The notes under the pieces were generated by a model. That model ran no database searches, was not told the origin of the DNA, and saw nothing but the letters and a program-made list of their open reading frames with translations. From positions 122,535-186,534 of the forward strand of contig JBKAHA010000012.1 of NCBI GenBank assembly GCA_046290675.1: a DNA stretch of 64,000 nucleotides, written 5' to 3'. Below, one piece after another: positions 43,632 to 52,877 of this stretch. Origin of the DNA: Aureliella sp046290675 (GTDB taxonomy: Bacteria > Planctomycetota > Planctomycetia > Pirellulales > Pirellulaceae). How positions within the stretch are numbered: position 1 is the stretch's first letter; each line of letters starts with the position of its first letter. The translations under genes were made by a program, and so were the position numbers.

Positions 43632-43978
43632 GCATCAAAGAAGCTTCAACCTTCGTCGGGCTATTTTGCGACTGGGTATGCTTCGGCAGTTCCTCTTGAT
43701 TCTCATCTTTAAGGCAGTGTCGCAACGTTGTTGCGTGGCTCGAGAACGCCAATTTTCGACGACGTTCCTGGCCTTGGTGTCGTTCCAGTGCATTGTAATC
43801 CGATGCCTTCACCATCCGCAGGAATGATGAGATAGACTCTTGCTTTGTGCAAACGTAGCTTTGCGCCAGGCCAGCCGATTTGGAGTCAGTTTGCTCTGCC
43901 CTGCCCTTCTCTTTGCGGCCGCTCGTGAACGATTCGGGTGTCGGCACAACCATCTTCCCACCACTAAAAGGAACTGCA
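43632..43978. other. Intergenic region, no gene seen
   Basis: About 350 bp between the transglutaminase-like gene and the cytochrome-domain gene. Short overlapping frames on both strands lack ribosome sites. Nothing else is recognised. Confidence 0.45.
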
Positions 43979-46669
43979 ATGAAATGCAGTTTTGTCCAGT
44001 TGTCGAGGAGATTCGATGACGTCCGGTATTGGCGTGCTTTTGTCATTGTTGCCAGTCTGGTTTTTTGCGGCTTTGCAAGCTGCCTCTCTAACGGCCTCGC
44101 TCAGGATGTCGAGATTCCCGCCGTCTTGGACGAGCGATTGGAGATGACGCTCTTTGCTGATTCCGATGAAATCGTCACTCCGATTGGGATGGCCATCGAT
44201 GCCGCCGATCGAATGTTTGTCATCGAGTCTCACACCCATCTGACGCCACCTGGTTACGACGGTCCCGATAGCGATCGAATCAAAGTCTTTGATCTCGGCC
44301 AAACCGACGGTGGCCCGCGGTGCAGCATCTTTGCTTCTGGATTAAAAGAAGCGATGAATTTGGCTTTCTCCCCGAAGGGTGATCTCTACGTTGTTTGCGC
44401 CCGCCGGGTCGTTCGATTACCGGATGACGACGGCGATGGAGTCGCTGACCGAATCGAAACGGTTTTGACGTTGGATACCAAGGAACGTTACGCCCACAAT
44501 AGCTTGCTAGCGATCACCTTTGATGTGTCTGGACAGCTGTATGTATCAAGAGGCAATACGGGATCTCGCTATTATGCTGTACGCGGAACTGACGGGAGTT
44601 TTGTTGAAGGCTATGGAGACGGAGGAAATGTCGTGTGTTCGAACGCGGACGGCACCGAAGTCCGAGAGTTCGCGACTGGCTTTTGGAATGCGTTTGATTT
44701 GAAGTTCAATTCGCATGGCGAACTGTTACTTGTCGACAATGATCCCGACGCACGTGGACCGAACCGGTTGTTAAAGGTAGTTGAGCATGGTGATTACGGT
44801 TACCTCTCCATTTTTGGCGGTTCGGGGACACATCCGATGCAAGGTTGGGATGGAAGCATGCCCGGGACATTGCCTTTCATCGCCGGAACGGGTGAAGCTC
44901 CATCCGGACTGATTGATCTGAAGCGAAGCTCTTTTCCTGCTGACTATTCGACGTCCGCATTGGTCACGATTTGGAATGAAAATAGTATTGAGCGGTTTGA
45001 TTTACGACGTACCCAGGCAGGTATTCAGGCAGAAAAGTCCGTCCTCGTTCGCGGGGGCAAAGACTTTCGGCCAGTTGCGTTGGATTGTGACTCGGCCGGC
45101 AATCTTTGGGTGACCGATTGGGTGCTGGTGGATTATCCCAACCACGGAAGCGGGAGAATATGGAAGATAGGCGTTCGGGAAGACGGGTACGAGGAAGTTT
45201 TGCGGCTTTCCCCCGGTTCGTATTTTGAAATGCAGTCGGCTGCTTCGGGCACCGCTAATCAACGAGATCCGTCGGTGGTGGACGGCAATGCATCCTCTTC
45301 AGGGGATCCGCTTAGTAAGTTTGCTGGCTACACAAGAATGGATCGTTGGGTGCTCCGGGATTTGCTTGCCTCCGACATCGAAGATGAACGATTAAACGCG
45401 TTCGTTGCACTCTTGCGTCTTGGTATGTTGGACCCAAAGGAAATTCGCGAAGCATTGAGCGACCCAACTCAAAAGATTCGGCTGGCTGCCCTGCGAGCCG
45501 CCGTACTTAGTTACTCGCCGGAATTAGGTGAGTCGATCGATCAAGTTTTGCATGCTGGTGAAGTCAGTGGGGAGATATTTGAGGCATGGTTGTCCGCAAA
45601 GCGAGTTCTTAATTCCGATTACTGCGAAGCCGTCAAGTCGCGTGCGGAGGATCGATCGAACTCGATTCCACAAGCAGCGGTCAATTGGGATCTCATTGCC
45701 GAGATGCTGAAGAGCGAGCAGACACCAAACGAGGTGCAAATCAAGGCTCTTGAATACTTGCCCGCGGAGACGCTCCTTCGATATCGCCACGATTTCCTGA
45801 GACGAATGCTTAGCACGGATACCTCGTTGGTCACCGCGTGTTTGGTGCAGCTGCGTCGTCTCCCCGATTTGGCTGAAACACCAGAGGTTCAGGAGATGCT
45901 GATTCAGATTGTTGCGGACGAGCGCCGGTCGCCAGAAATTCGAACCCGCGCACTCTTTTGCATTGATGTAAGCCGGTATGGACAGGGAGAGGTGATATCT
46001 CTGGCCACTGAAACACTCAAAGATTCAACAACCGAATCAGTGACTGTTGCGTTAGTTGATCGCATGCGTGATCTTGGGTTCGTCGACGAGTTATCGAAGC
46101 TTCGCAGATCGCTGATGCAAGATCGCGATGCGAAATTGCCCAGGAGGATCATGGAAAGTTTCGCAGCTGCGGGCGTTACTTCGGGGGAGGCCCAACTGGA
46201 CAAGCCGACCAGTATCAAAGAATGGGCAAGACTGCCAATCAACATGGAGGGTAACGTTCTCAGGGGGGAACGCGTCTTCCTTTCAACGCAAGTTGGTTGT
46301 TCGAAATGCCATTCGATGCGTCCCAGTGAGACTACGTTGGGGCCTTCTCTAATGCGAGTGGCAAGCTCGAAATCAAAGGCACAGATTGTTGAGGCGATCT
46401 TGAGTCCCTCAGCCAATTTTCCACCCCAATATCAGGCCTGGATTGTTATGACGGAAGACAATCAGGTTTTCCGGGGATTGCAACTAGACCATAAATCGGG
46501 CGGTGCGATCGTGCTCACTCTCGATGATGGTAGTAAGCGACGATTTGATGCCGATGAGATTCTTGATTACAAGGCACTTCCGAATTCGTTGATGCCAGAT
46601 TCCCTTCAAGAGACAATGACACCTACTGAATTTGTCGATCTCGTTGCCTATCTTTGCGAGCTTCGATAG
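43979..46669 (+). CDS. PVC-type membrane-bound dehydrogenase/cytochrome c domain protein
   Basis: The 896-residue protein starts at ATG 43979 after AAAGGA and has a signal segment (FVIVASLVFCGFASCL). An N-terminal six-bladed propeller of the glucose/sorbosone-dehydrogenase-like Piru_Ver type follows (VIESHTHLTPPGYDGPDSDR, LVDNDPDARGPNRLLKV). Next comes a HEAT-like helical middle region. The C-terminal haem domain has CSKCH near residue 777 and the paired SANFPPQYQAWIVMTEDN and EILDYKALPNSLMPD blocks, the putative planctomycete/verrucomicrobial haem-binding domain. It is probably a periplasmic or membrane-attached electron-transfer dehydrogenase. The substrate is not evident. Confidence 0.92.
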   Translation: MKCSFVQLSRRFDDVRYWRAFVIVASLVFCGFASCLSNGLAQDVEIPAVLDERLEMTLFADSDEIVTPIGMAIDAADRMFVIESHTHLTPPGYDGPDSDRIKVFDLGQTDGGPRCSIFASGLKEAMNLAFSPKGDLYVVCARRVVRLPDDDGDGVADRIETVLTLDTKERYAHNSLLAITFDVSGQLYVSRGNTGSRYYAVRGTDGSFVEGYGDGGNVVCSNADGTEVREFATGFWNAFDLKFNSHGELLLVDNDPDARGPNRLLKVVEHGDYGYLSIFGGSGTHPMQGWDGSMPGTLPFIAGTGEAPSGLIDLKRSSFPADYSTSALVTIWNENSIERFDLRRTQAGIQAEKSVLVRGGKDFRPVALDCDSAGNLWVTDWVLVDYPNHGSGRIWKIGVREDGYEEVLRLSPGSYFEMQSAASGTANQRDPSVVDGNASSSGDPLSKFAGYTRMDRWVLRDLLASDIEDERLNAFVALLRLGMLDPKEIREALSDPTQKIRLAALRAAVLSYSPELGESIDQVLHAGEVSGEIFEAWLSAKRVLNSDYCEAVKSRAEDRSNSIPQAAVNWDLIAEMLKSEQTPNEVQIKALEYLPAETLLRYRHDFLRRMLSTDTSLVTACLVQLRRLPDLAETPEVQEMLIQIVADERRSPEIRTRALFCIDVSRYGQGEVISLATETLKDSTTESVTVALVDRMRDLGFVDELSKLRRSLMQDRDAKLPRRIMESFAAAGVTSGEAQLDKPTSIKEWARLPINMEGNVLRGERVFLSTQVGCSKCHSMRPSETTLGPSLMRVASSKSKAQIVEAILSPSANFPPQYQAWIVMTEDNQVFRGLQLDHKSGGAIVLTLDDGSKRRFDADEILDYKALPNSLMPDSLQETMTPTEFVDLVAYLCELR

Positions 46670-46795
46670 TCCATTGTTATGTTTGGGCGGCGAAAGACGG
46701 CTACCCAAATGTTGTCGGAGTGGCAAAACTGCTACTCCGCGATCGCTCGCAAGAGCTTGAATCGTGAGCATTTTGCAGTTTGTAGAGGTGATGCT

Positions 46796-47521
46796 ATGCA
46801 GCCGATCGTACAGATCTCGCTCGACGTAACCACAATTGAAGAGGCGTTGGAAACCGCCCAGCTTGCGTTGGACGCTGGTGTCGACTGGTTGGAAGCCGGT
46901 ACGCCGTTGTTGTTGGCAGAGGGATTAAATGCGGTCCGAGCCTTACGCGAGAGCTTTCCTTCGACGCCAATTGTCGCAGATCTAAAGACGATGGATGGTG
47001 GCTATTTGGAAGCAGAGATGATGGCCAAGGCTGGGGCCAACTATGTCGTTGTCATGGCTCGTGCGCATGAAGAAACGATCAAGGTTGTTTGTAAGGCTGG
47101 TCGAGACTACGGCGTTGGCGTCATGGGCGACAATCTCGGATGCCCATCGATGGTAGACGGCGCAAAATGGTTGGAGGATCAGGGCTGTGATGTTGTGATT
47201 CACCACATCGGTTACGACGAGCGTCGCGGAATCGCGGCGCGGGGTGAGAGGGCTCCGAGTCCTTTGGATGAACTGAAGGAGATCGTGGAAGCCGTTGAGG
47301 TGCCAGTCCAGGCAGTGGGTGGTTTGTCCATTGAACAAGCGATCGAAACGCCCAAATTCGGTGCCCCGCTTGTTGTGCTGGGCGCACCGTTGGCGATCAA
47401 TCCGGACCGATTCGAGCGGGCTGGCGGTGATCTCGGTGAGGTCGTCCGGCAGATCTGCGACCAGGTCCATGGTTTCGGCGATGTCGAGGTTCGACGCGAG
47501 TTGCCTAAGTTCTCAGCGTAA
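46796..47521 (+). CDS. 3-hexulose-6-phosphate synthase-like protein (HUMPS family)
   Basis: The 241-residue TIM barrel belongs to the OMP decarboxylase/HUMPS superfamily. It has LEAGTPLLLAEG (strand-two Glu), the signature VADLKTMDGGYLEAE with the DxKxxD motif, VVIHHIGYD and GGLSIEQAI. Hexulose phosphate synthase joins formaldehyde to ribulose 5-phosphate, or splits the product in the reverse role. ATG 46796 with GAGGTGA 5 bp upstream is chosen; an upstream in-frame start at 46679 gives an unrelated extension. 6-phospho-3-hexuloisomerase is not next door. tilS follows after 5 bp, so they share an operon. Close relatives with other activities (KGPDC) cannot be excluded. Confidence 0.85.
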   Translation: MQPIVQISLDVTTIEEALETAQLALDAGVDWLEAGTPLLLAEGLNAVRALRESFPSTPIVADLKTMDGGYLEAEMMAKAGANYVVVMARAHEETIKVVCKAGRDYGVGVMGDNLGCPSMVDGAKWLEDQGCDVVIHHIGYDERRGIAARGERAPSPLDELKEIVEAVEVPVQAVGGLSIEQAIETPKFGAPLVVLGAPLAINPDRFERAGGDLGEVVRQICDQVHGFGDVEVRRELPKFSA

Positions 47522-47526
47522 CGCAG

Positions 47527-48579
47527 ATGGCTGATTCCTCATTCCTTGATCGCGTGTCACGTCGGTGGCTTGGCTTTCGTTTTTCGGATACGCGTTGTTT
47601 GGTCGCCGTGAGCGGCGGAGCAGATAGTGTGTCACTTCTGCTGGCGTTACTCGAAATTCACCCCGACCGCGAACGAATTGAGGTGGCGCACTTCAACCAT
47701 CGTTGGCGTGGTGACGAAAGCGACGGAGACGCATCCTTTGTTGTCGCACTTTGTGAGCAGCTGCATGTGAGGTGTCACGTTGGCGTCGCGGAACATCGAG
47801 GCGATGCGGTCAAAAGCGAGTCGGTGGCTCGAGACGCAAGATACGAATACTTGGCCAAGACGGCTTACGCGGTTGGCGCACGGACTGTAGCAACGGCTCA
47901 TACAAGTGATGATTGCGTGGAGACTATGGTCCACAATTTGTTTCGAGGATCTGGCATGGCAGGTGTGGCATCGATCCCTCATGTTCGTGCACTGGACGAT
48001 GAGTTACTGCTAGTGCGTCCCATGATTGATGTCAAACGGACCGAGGTGGAGAATTTCTTGTTGCAACGGCGGCAAGGATATCGCCAAGACGCAAGTAATC
48101 AGGATACGGCGTATCGTCGCAACTATCTGCGGAACGAGCTCTTGCCAGAGATACGATCTATTTACGGTGAAGGCGTGGATCGACGCCTATTGCGATTTGC
48201 AGAGCACGCAGCGAGCTACATGGCGCTGTTAACGCGTCTCGAATCGGATTACGAAGAGTCAGTCCAGAACCAGCTGAGCGATAGCGGGTTGAACTTTGGC
48301 TACGGAAATCGGATCGTTTTTCTGAGGAAGCAGGCATTTCCCACAGATTGGTTGATCGTCCGTGAGTATTTGGTCCGCCGCTGGAAGGAAATGGGTTGGT
48401 CGCTAGCGGCCATGAATGCGGCTCACTGGGATCGGATCCGCGAGGTCTACGAAGCAGGCAAAGGCGAAGAGGCTCGAATCGATAAAGTTCAATCGAGTTC
48501 GATCCGAATGAACTTGCCAGGCGACTTGCAGGTTGTACAACAGGACCCATGGTTAGAAATAAGCGAAAAGACCGTTTAA
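47527..48579 (+). CDS. tilS: tRNA(Ile)-lysidine synthase TilS
   Basis: The 350-residue protein has the N-type ATP pyrophosphatase P-loop VAVSGGADSVSLLLAL near residues 23-38, then HFNHRWRGDESDGDASFV and TAHTSDDCVETMVHNLFRGSGMAGV. TilS adds lysine to C34 of tRNA-Ile(CAU), changing its codon from AUG to AUA. The protein is shorter than E. coli TilS, and the usual C-terminal domain is reduced, as in other bacteria. The start codon lies 5 bp after the hexulose-phosphate-synthase-like gene; the last 31 bp overlap dgkA. Confidence 0.93.
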   Translation: MADSSFLDRVSRRWLGFRFSDTRCLVAVSGGADSVSLLLALLEIHPDRERIEVAHFNHRWRGDESDGDASFVVALCEQLHVRCHVGVAEHRGDAVKSESVARDARYEYLAKTAYAVGARTVATAHTSDDCVETMVHNLFRGSGMAGVASIPHVRALDDELLLVRPMIDVKRTEVENFLLQRRQGYRQDASNQDTAYRRNYLRNELLPEIRSIYGEGVDRRLLRFAEHAASYMALLTRLESDYEESVQNQLSDSGLNFGYGNRIVFLRKQAFPTDWLIVREYLVRRWKEMGWSLAAMNAAHWDRIREVYEAGKGEEARIDKVQSSSIRMNLPGDLQVVQQDPWLEISEKTV

Positions 48580-48953
48580 GAACCAGGCTCATCTCGTTCG
48601 TTCATTGGCGCGATAAATTTGCGAATGCCATCCGCGGCTTGTGGGTTGGCTCGAGAGGCCAAACCAGCTTTGTTTTCCACTTTGTCGCAACGTTTCTCGT
48701 TTGTTCTGCGGCCTGGTACCTCGAGTGCGTTTTACTTGAATGGTGTCTGATTTTGCTTTGCATTGGTCTCGTGTTGTCCCTGGAGATGATGAATTCGGCC
48801 CTGGAAAAGTTGGCTGAAGGATTGTGTGATCACGAGAATCCTGACGTTCGGGACGCGTTGGATATCGCAAGTGCCGCTGTCTTGGTCGGCAGCCTAGTGT
48901 CGGTATTGGTTGGCCTGGCCGTGCTTGGAACGCGACTTTGGAATGTTTCGTAA
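48549..48953 (+). CDS. dgkA: Diacylglycerol / undecaprenol kinase (DgkA)
   Basis: The 134-residue membrane protein has the three-helix DgkA layout. The first is amphipathic near the N-terminus (FANAIRGLWVGSR), followed by FVATFLVCSAAWYLE and WCLILLCIGLVLSLEMMNSALEKL, which carries the conserved EMMNSALE active-site motif, and an Asp-rich loop (CDHENPDVRDALDIASAAVL) before the last helix. It phosphorylates diacylglycerol or undecaprenol. The ATG overlaps the end of tilS by 31 bp, implying coupled translation. Confidence 0.92.
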   Translation: MVRNKRKDRLRTRLISFVHWRDKFANAIRGLWVGSRGQTSFVFHFVATFLVCSAAWYLECVLLEWCLILLCIGLVLSLEMMNSALEKLAEGLCDHENPDVRDALDIASAAVLVGSLVSVLVGLAVLGTRLWNVS

Positions 48954-49055
48954 GGAGGGTGGAATGCCGGGCACTCTTTGTGGTGTATCCGCGTATCGGT
49001 CCCTGCCGGTTGATGTAGATTCTGGTTGGTGTCCTGAGCATCAGGGGTTCTGAGC

Positions 49056-50501
49056 TTGCATTATCACTTCATTACCGGTCGCCTCGCTGAACAGGCTGTT
49101 CGCTATTCTGTCGAGAAGATTGCTGCAAAACATGGTTTTCAGTTCTCTATCCAGGTTTTGCCAATTACGGTCGCCGCGCTGATGACTGCGAAGTGGGTGA
49201 AACGGCACATTGTTTTGCCGCCCGAAACGGAAGTTGTAGTTGTTCCCGGATACCTCAACGAATATGCGGCAGAACTGCAGGATAGTCTTCACAAAGAAAT
49301 TCTTGTCGGCCCCAAAGACATCCGAGATTTAGGGACCCTCTTTGGTGAGCAACGAGACCTAGAGACTTATGGTGCCAGCAATATCGAGATCATTGCTGAG
49401 ATCAACCACGCCGATCGGATGACTCTCCACGATCTGATCGCGACGGCGTTCCAATTGAAGGAAGATGGTGCAGATCGCATCGATCTAGGTTGCACACCCG
49501 GGAATATTTGGCTGGGCGTTGGAGAAGCGGTCAAGGAGCTGGTTGCCGCCGGAGTGTCGGTTTCGATCGACTCGTTCGAACGGAAAGAAGTCATCGCTGC
49601 TCGTGAAACTGGTGCCGATTTATGGCTCTCGGTGAACAGCTCAAATCGCGACTTGGCTGCTGAGTTAAAGATGCCTTGTGTTGTGATTCCAGATCAACCA
49701 ACCGAATCTGGACAATTTCACGAGACGATTGACTTTCTTGCACAACGTCAAATTGAGATCCGATTGGATCCCATCCTAGAACCGATTGGTTGCGGCTTTG
49801 CAGCTAGCCTCGAACGCTATGCGTCGTGCCGTCGAAAATTTCCGGATGCCGCCATGATGATGGGCATTGGCAATATCACGGAGTTGACCGATGTGGATTC
49901 AGCAGGAGTGAATGTGATTCTGCTTGGAATTTGCCAGGAGCTGAGGATTCAGAGTGTTCTCACGACGCAGGTAATTAACTGGGCTAAGAGTAGTGTAAGA
50001 GAGTGCGATTTCGCCCGACAGCTGGTTCACTTCGCCTGTGAGAATTCAATCCCTCCCAAACACTTGGACGCGAACCTGGTGATGTTGCGCGACGAGAAAG
50101 TGAGGTCATTTGGGGGCGATGCCATTGAGTCGCTTGCGAAACAAGTGAAAGATCGCAACGTCCGTATTTTTGCGGAAGATAATCAGATTCACGCAGTGAG
50201 CAGGGAAACTCACGTCTTCGACAGAGATCCGTTTCGTGTCATGGATTTGTTATTGCAATCACCGATTGGCGATTCGATCAATGCGAGTCACGCGTTCTAC
50301 CTCGGATTCGAAATGGCGAAGGCTTTGACAGCGAATACGTTGGGAAAGCAATACACCCAGGATGAAGCGCTGAACTGGGGATTCTTAACTCGCGAGGAAA
50401 ATCATCATCGCCTTGCTAGGACGCATCGCGCGCGTGATTCGCAGGACATCAACCTAGCCGAAGATAGTGCAAGGAAGAAACATGGAGACGGAAAAGGCTG
50501 A
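49056..50501 (+). CDS. Archaeal-type dihydropteroate synthase-like protein (DUF6513 type)
   Basis: The 481-residue protein opens at TTG 49056 with AGGGG about 9 bp upstream and starts HYHFITGRLAEQAV, the start typical of the archaeal DHPS-related family. The central barrel has DHPS-like features: DGADRIDLGCTPGNIWLG, VSVSIDSFERKEVIAARETGADLW and IPDQPTESG, but lacks the SRKGF motif of canonical FolP. Such proteins belong to tetrahydromethanopterin-linked one-carbon cofactor synthesis in methanogens, methylotrophs and planctomycetes. A separate canonical folP lies at 33120, so it is probably not a duplicate folate enzyme. The last gene of the plus-strand operon (HPS-like, tilS, dgkA), it is followed by a strong terminator. 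Confidence 0.8.
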   Translation: MHYHFITGRLAEQAVRYSVEKIAAKHGFQFSIQVLPITVAALMTAKWVKRHIVLPPETEVVVVPGYLNEYAAELQDSLHKEILVGPKDIRDLGTLFGEQRDLETYGASNIEIIAEINHADRMTLHDLIATAFQLKEDGADRIDLGCTPGNIWLGVGEAVKELVAAGVSVSIDSFERKEVIAARETGADLWLSVNSSNRDLAAELKMPCVVIPDQPTESGQFHETIDFLAQRQIEIRLDPILEPIGCGFAASLERYASCRRKFPDAAMMMGIGNITELTDVDSAGVNVILLGICQELRIQSVLTTQVINWAKSSVRECDFARQLVHFACENSIPPKHLDANLVMLRDEKVRSFGGDAIESLAKQVKDRNVRIFAEDNQIHAVSRETHVFDRDPFRVMDLLLQSPIGDSINASHAFYLGFEMAKALTANTLGKQYTQDEALNWGFLTREENHHRLARTHRARDSQDINLAEDSARKKHGDGKG

Positions 50502-50554
50502 TTAAGCGTGTGCACATGGTCTGCAAAACAGCACATAAACAAAGCAGCGCATAA

Positions 50555-50597
50555 AAAGACTCCTGGCGTGAGCCGGGAGTCTTGATTCTTTTTTTCG
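50555..50597. terminator. Rho-independent terminator (bidirectional)
   Basis: The hairpin AAGACTCCTGGC / GCCGGGAGTCTT (one mismatch, loop GTGA) is followed on the plus strand by TTGATTCTTTTTTT, and on the minus strand by an A/T-rich run TTTTTAT. It closes the DHPS-like gene on the plus strand and serves the convergent ferredoxin gene. Confidence 0.85.
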
Positions 50598-50649
50598 GCG
50601 TTTCGCGGCGTCACAAGCTAACGAAACAATTCTAAGATTTCAGCCCTTA

Positions 50650-50928
50650 CTAGCTGTCAGCCAGTGGCGGCTGCTTCTCAGTGATGACTTCCGCCTGTTC
50701 CGACTTTTCAGCGTTCAGTTGGATGTACTCTTTCCATTCATCTGGAACATTGTCTTCGTGGAAGATCGCTTCCACCGGACACTCTGGCACACAAGCCTCG
50801 CAGTCAATGCACTCTTCCGGATGAATGTAAAGCATCTTCTCGCCTTCGTAGAAGCACTCTACCGGGCAAACCACGACGCAATCTGTATATCGGCAACCCA
50901 CACAAGGTTGTGCTACCACGTGAGTCAT
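50650..50928 (-). CDS. fdxA: 7Fe ferredoxin ([3Fe-4S][4Fe-4S], FdxA type)
   Basis: The 92-residue protein closely resembles Azotobacter ferredoxin I. Cys9, Cys17 and Cys50 would bind the 3Fe-4S cluster, and Cys21, Cys40, Cys43 and Cys46 the 4Fe-4S cluster; Cys12 and Cys25 are the usual free Cys. Blocks are QPCVGCRYTDCVVVCPVECF and EECIDCEACVPECPVEAIF. The C-terminal extension, with EWKEYIQLNAEKSEQ, matches the family. It transfers electrons at low potential; the partner enzyme is not adjacent. It is convergent with the DHPS-like gene, sharing the terminator. Confidence 0.93.
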   Translation of the reverse strand: MTHVVAQPCVGCRYTDCVVVCPVECFYEGEKMLYIHPEECIDCEACVPECPVEAIFHEDNVPDEWKEYIQLNAEKSEQAEVITEKQPPLADS

Positions 50929-51454
50929 GCTCAGCTACCTTTCAAAGCTATGAACTAAACGCGAGACGTATCCACAACGCGTAGATCAACGTTTTTCGAA
51001 ACGCTTTGGACGCCAGACGTTATCTCTTTCTTTATCAATGTGGCAGTTTAGGAGAGCGGAAAGCCGGTATCAGCCTAAGTTCTGCCAAAGAGCCTAAGTG
51101 TCGCGAGATACTGGACTTGCGTCAAGTTGGGTAGTGGGACGATGGCCACAATTGCCAATGGCCGGCAATTTGATCAACGGACAGGTTCATTCCCTGAATG
51201 CGACGAAATAGACATTCAGCTATGAAATCGGACAGAGAAGTGCGCTGGCTCCAGTTGGAATCGCTAGCTTGATTGGTGATTGGGGCGCATTTACCATAAA
51301 ACGGACTCTATTTGGCTGCCTGACCCGGATTTGGGGCCCGTTCATCGAAGCCGATTTGTTTAGGTCGCTGAGCTAGCAAAGTGAATCACTGACTGCTGAC
51401 ACAGGTTTCTTGAGTCGAATTTTCTTTTCACACTGAGATCAGAAGCAGGTTTTC
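50929..51454. other. Intergenic region between divergent genes
   Basis: About 525 bp between fdxA and the sigma factor gene. A small inverted repeat AATTGCC...GGCAATT lies near 51150-51175. No gene or RNA was recognised. It should contain promoters for both flanking genes. Confidence 0.45.
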
Positions 51455-52009
51455 ATGGTTCTCTCCGATCGAGATCGCGACTTGCTGAATCGATGTCTTG
51501 CCAAGATTGATGGTGGCTGGGAGGGTTTTGTAGATCGATTCCTGCCTTTGATCACGCACGTTTGTCGCTCAGCGGCTGAACACCGGCTACCCAAGTTCAC
51601 GGCCGATATTCGCGATGACATGGTTGCCGAAGTGTTGCTGGCGATCGTAGACGACGACTACGCCATCTTGAGGCGATTCAAGGGGCAAAGCTCGCTTGGT
51701 ACATATCTGGTGGTAGTGACCCGACGGATCGCAGCTAGACGCGTTACGAAGCTTCAGCAATCAAAGAGCGATGAGCTTCTGGCATCGGATGTAGCGGAAT
51801 CCAATGGTGCCATCGATGATCTGTTGGCTCACGATGAAGTCGAGTCCTTACTCAAACAGTTAGACTCCCAAGATGCCAAAATCATCCGTATGTTTCATAT
51901 CGAGCACGAATCCTATGACACCATCAGTGAGCGACTAGACGTGCCGCCGAACAGCGTCGGTCCGATGTTGAGCCGCGCACGCCAGCGGATGCGAGCTCTA
52001 CGCAAGTAG
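51455..52009 (+). CDS. Sigma-70 family RNA polymerase sigma factor (ECF-like)
   Basis: The 184-residue protein has a sigma-2 region (FVDRFLPLITHVCRSAAEHR, then ADIRDDMVAEVLLAIV and LGTYLVVVTRRIAARRV) and a sigma-4 region (DSQDAKIIRMFHIEHESYDT, then ISERLDVPPNSVGPMLSRARQRMR) joined by an acidic linker with no sigma-3 region, as in ECF factors. It directs RNA polymerase to its regulon. No anti-sigma gene follows on the plus strand, which is common in planctomycetes where regulation is often by unlinked or fused partners. The start is taken at ATG 51455. Confidence 0.9.
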   Translation: MVLSDRDRDLLNRCLAKIDGGWEGFVDRFLPLITHVCRSAAEHRLPKFTADIRDDMVAEVLLAIVDDDYAILRRFKGQSSLGTYLVVVTRRIAARRVTKLQQSKSDELLASDVAESNGAIDDLLAHDEVESLLKQLDSQDAKIIRMFHIEHESYDTISERLDVPPNSVGPMLSRARQRMRALRK

Positions 52010-52058
52010 GCCTTGAAGCGTGCAAGTAGCCTTCGGACTTGGGTGCAATTTCAAACGC

Positions 52059-52577
52059 CTAATTCTCGTGCGGACGATTGACGGCTTCCATGATCGACCG
52101 CACTAAGACATCTGAGTCAACGTAACCATCGATGCGGTGCAAAAATCGCAAGTTGCCCGAGTAAACAAAGGTCGCTGGATAGCCCTTGATTCTTAGCTGC
52201 TCAATTTCTTCCCGGTTGCGTTCCGGTGTAAGTTGGACCGGTACGAAGTATTGATTGACCCAATTTGCGATTTGCGGGTTGGCCCAATTGTTGGCTTCCA
52301 TCCGATCGCAATGGTGGCAATTCCGCGAGCGCACAAACAGAAGGATTGGTTTCTTTGTTTTGGTGGCCAGCGCGGCGCCTTCTTGGGTGGATTTGACCCA
52401 GCGAATCGAAGATGACGATGCAGGCCAATGTGTCGAACGAACTGAGGCCGTTCGTGACTGCTGGGCACTCGACGTCTCGAATGGAATGCTGATCAACACT
52501 AGTAAAGCACTCAAAATAAAACCGGGACTGACATCCGGTTTATATCTGCTCGAATGAAACTGCAACGGCATCAGCAT
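52059..52577 (-). CDS. Exported thioredoxin-like protein
   Basis: The 172-residue protein has an N-terminal hydrophobic segment (PGFILSALLVLISIPFETSS) consistent with a signal peptide. A thioredoxin-like fold follows with the redox motif CHHC near residues 86-89 in SRNCHHCDRMEA and the cis-Pro region KGYPATFVYSGN. It resembles DUF255/thioredoxin-7-type proteins that reduce or isomerise disulfides in the periplasm. It lies convergent with the sigma factor gene and is not clearly linked to a partner. ATG 52571 is an equally possible start two codons downstream. Confidence 0.85.
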   Translation of the reverse strand: MLMPLQFHSSRYKPDVSPGFILSALLVLISIPFETSSAQQSRTASVRSTHWPASSSSIRWVKSTQEGAALATKTKKPILLFVRSRNCHHCDRMEANNWANPQIANWVNQYFVPVQLTPERNREEIEQLRIKGYPATFVYSGNLRFLHRIDGYVDSDVLVRSIMEAVNRPHEN

Positions 52578-52877
52578 TACTTGTCTCCAGCCCAGTGAAG
52601 TTTGGGGGTCCGCTGTGCGGTTCCACCAGTCGTTCTTATCGGCTTAGGAGACTTGGAGTCCGGATTATAAGTCGCTCGATTCCCACGCAAAGCCATTGGG
52701 ATTGCGCTTAACCGTGGCAGGCTTCACACTTATGACGCCAAGAGACCGGCGAGCGGAGGAAGCGTCGCAGCATCTCCAGATACTAATCCACAAAAAGTGT
52801 ACGCCGCCATCTTGGCAGCGTGCACCTTCGTTGTGCGTGCTCTCATTGAAGACTTGCTATCGGAAGTTCCATTTGGC
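52578..52877. other. Intergenic region, no gene seen
   Basis: About 300 bp between two minus-strand genes. No recognisable gene, RNA or repeat. Confidence 0.4.
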
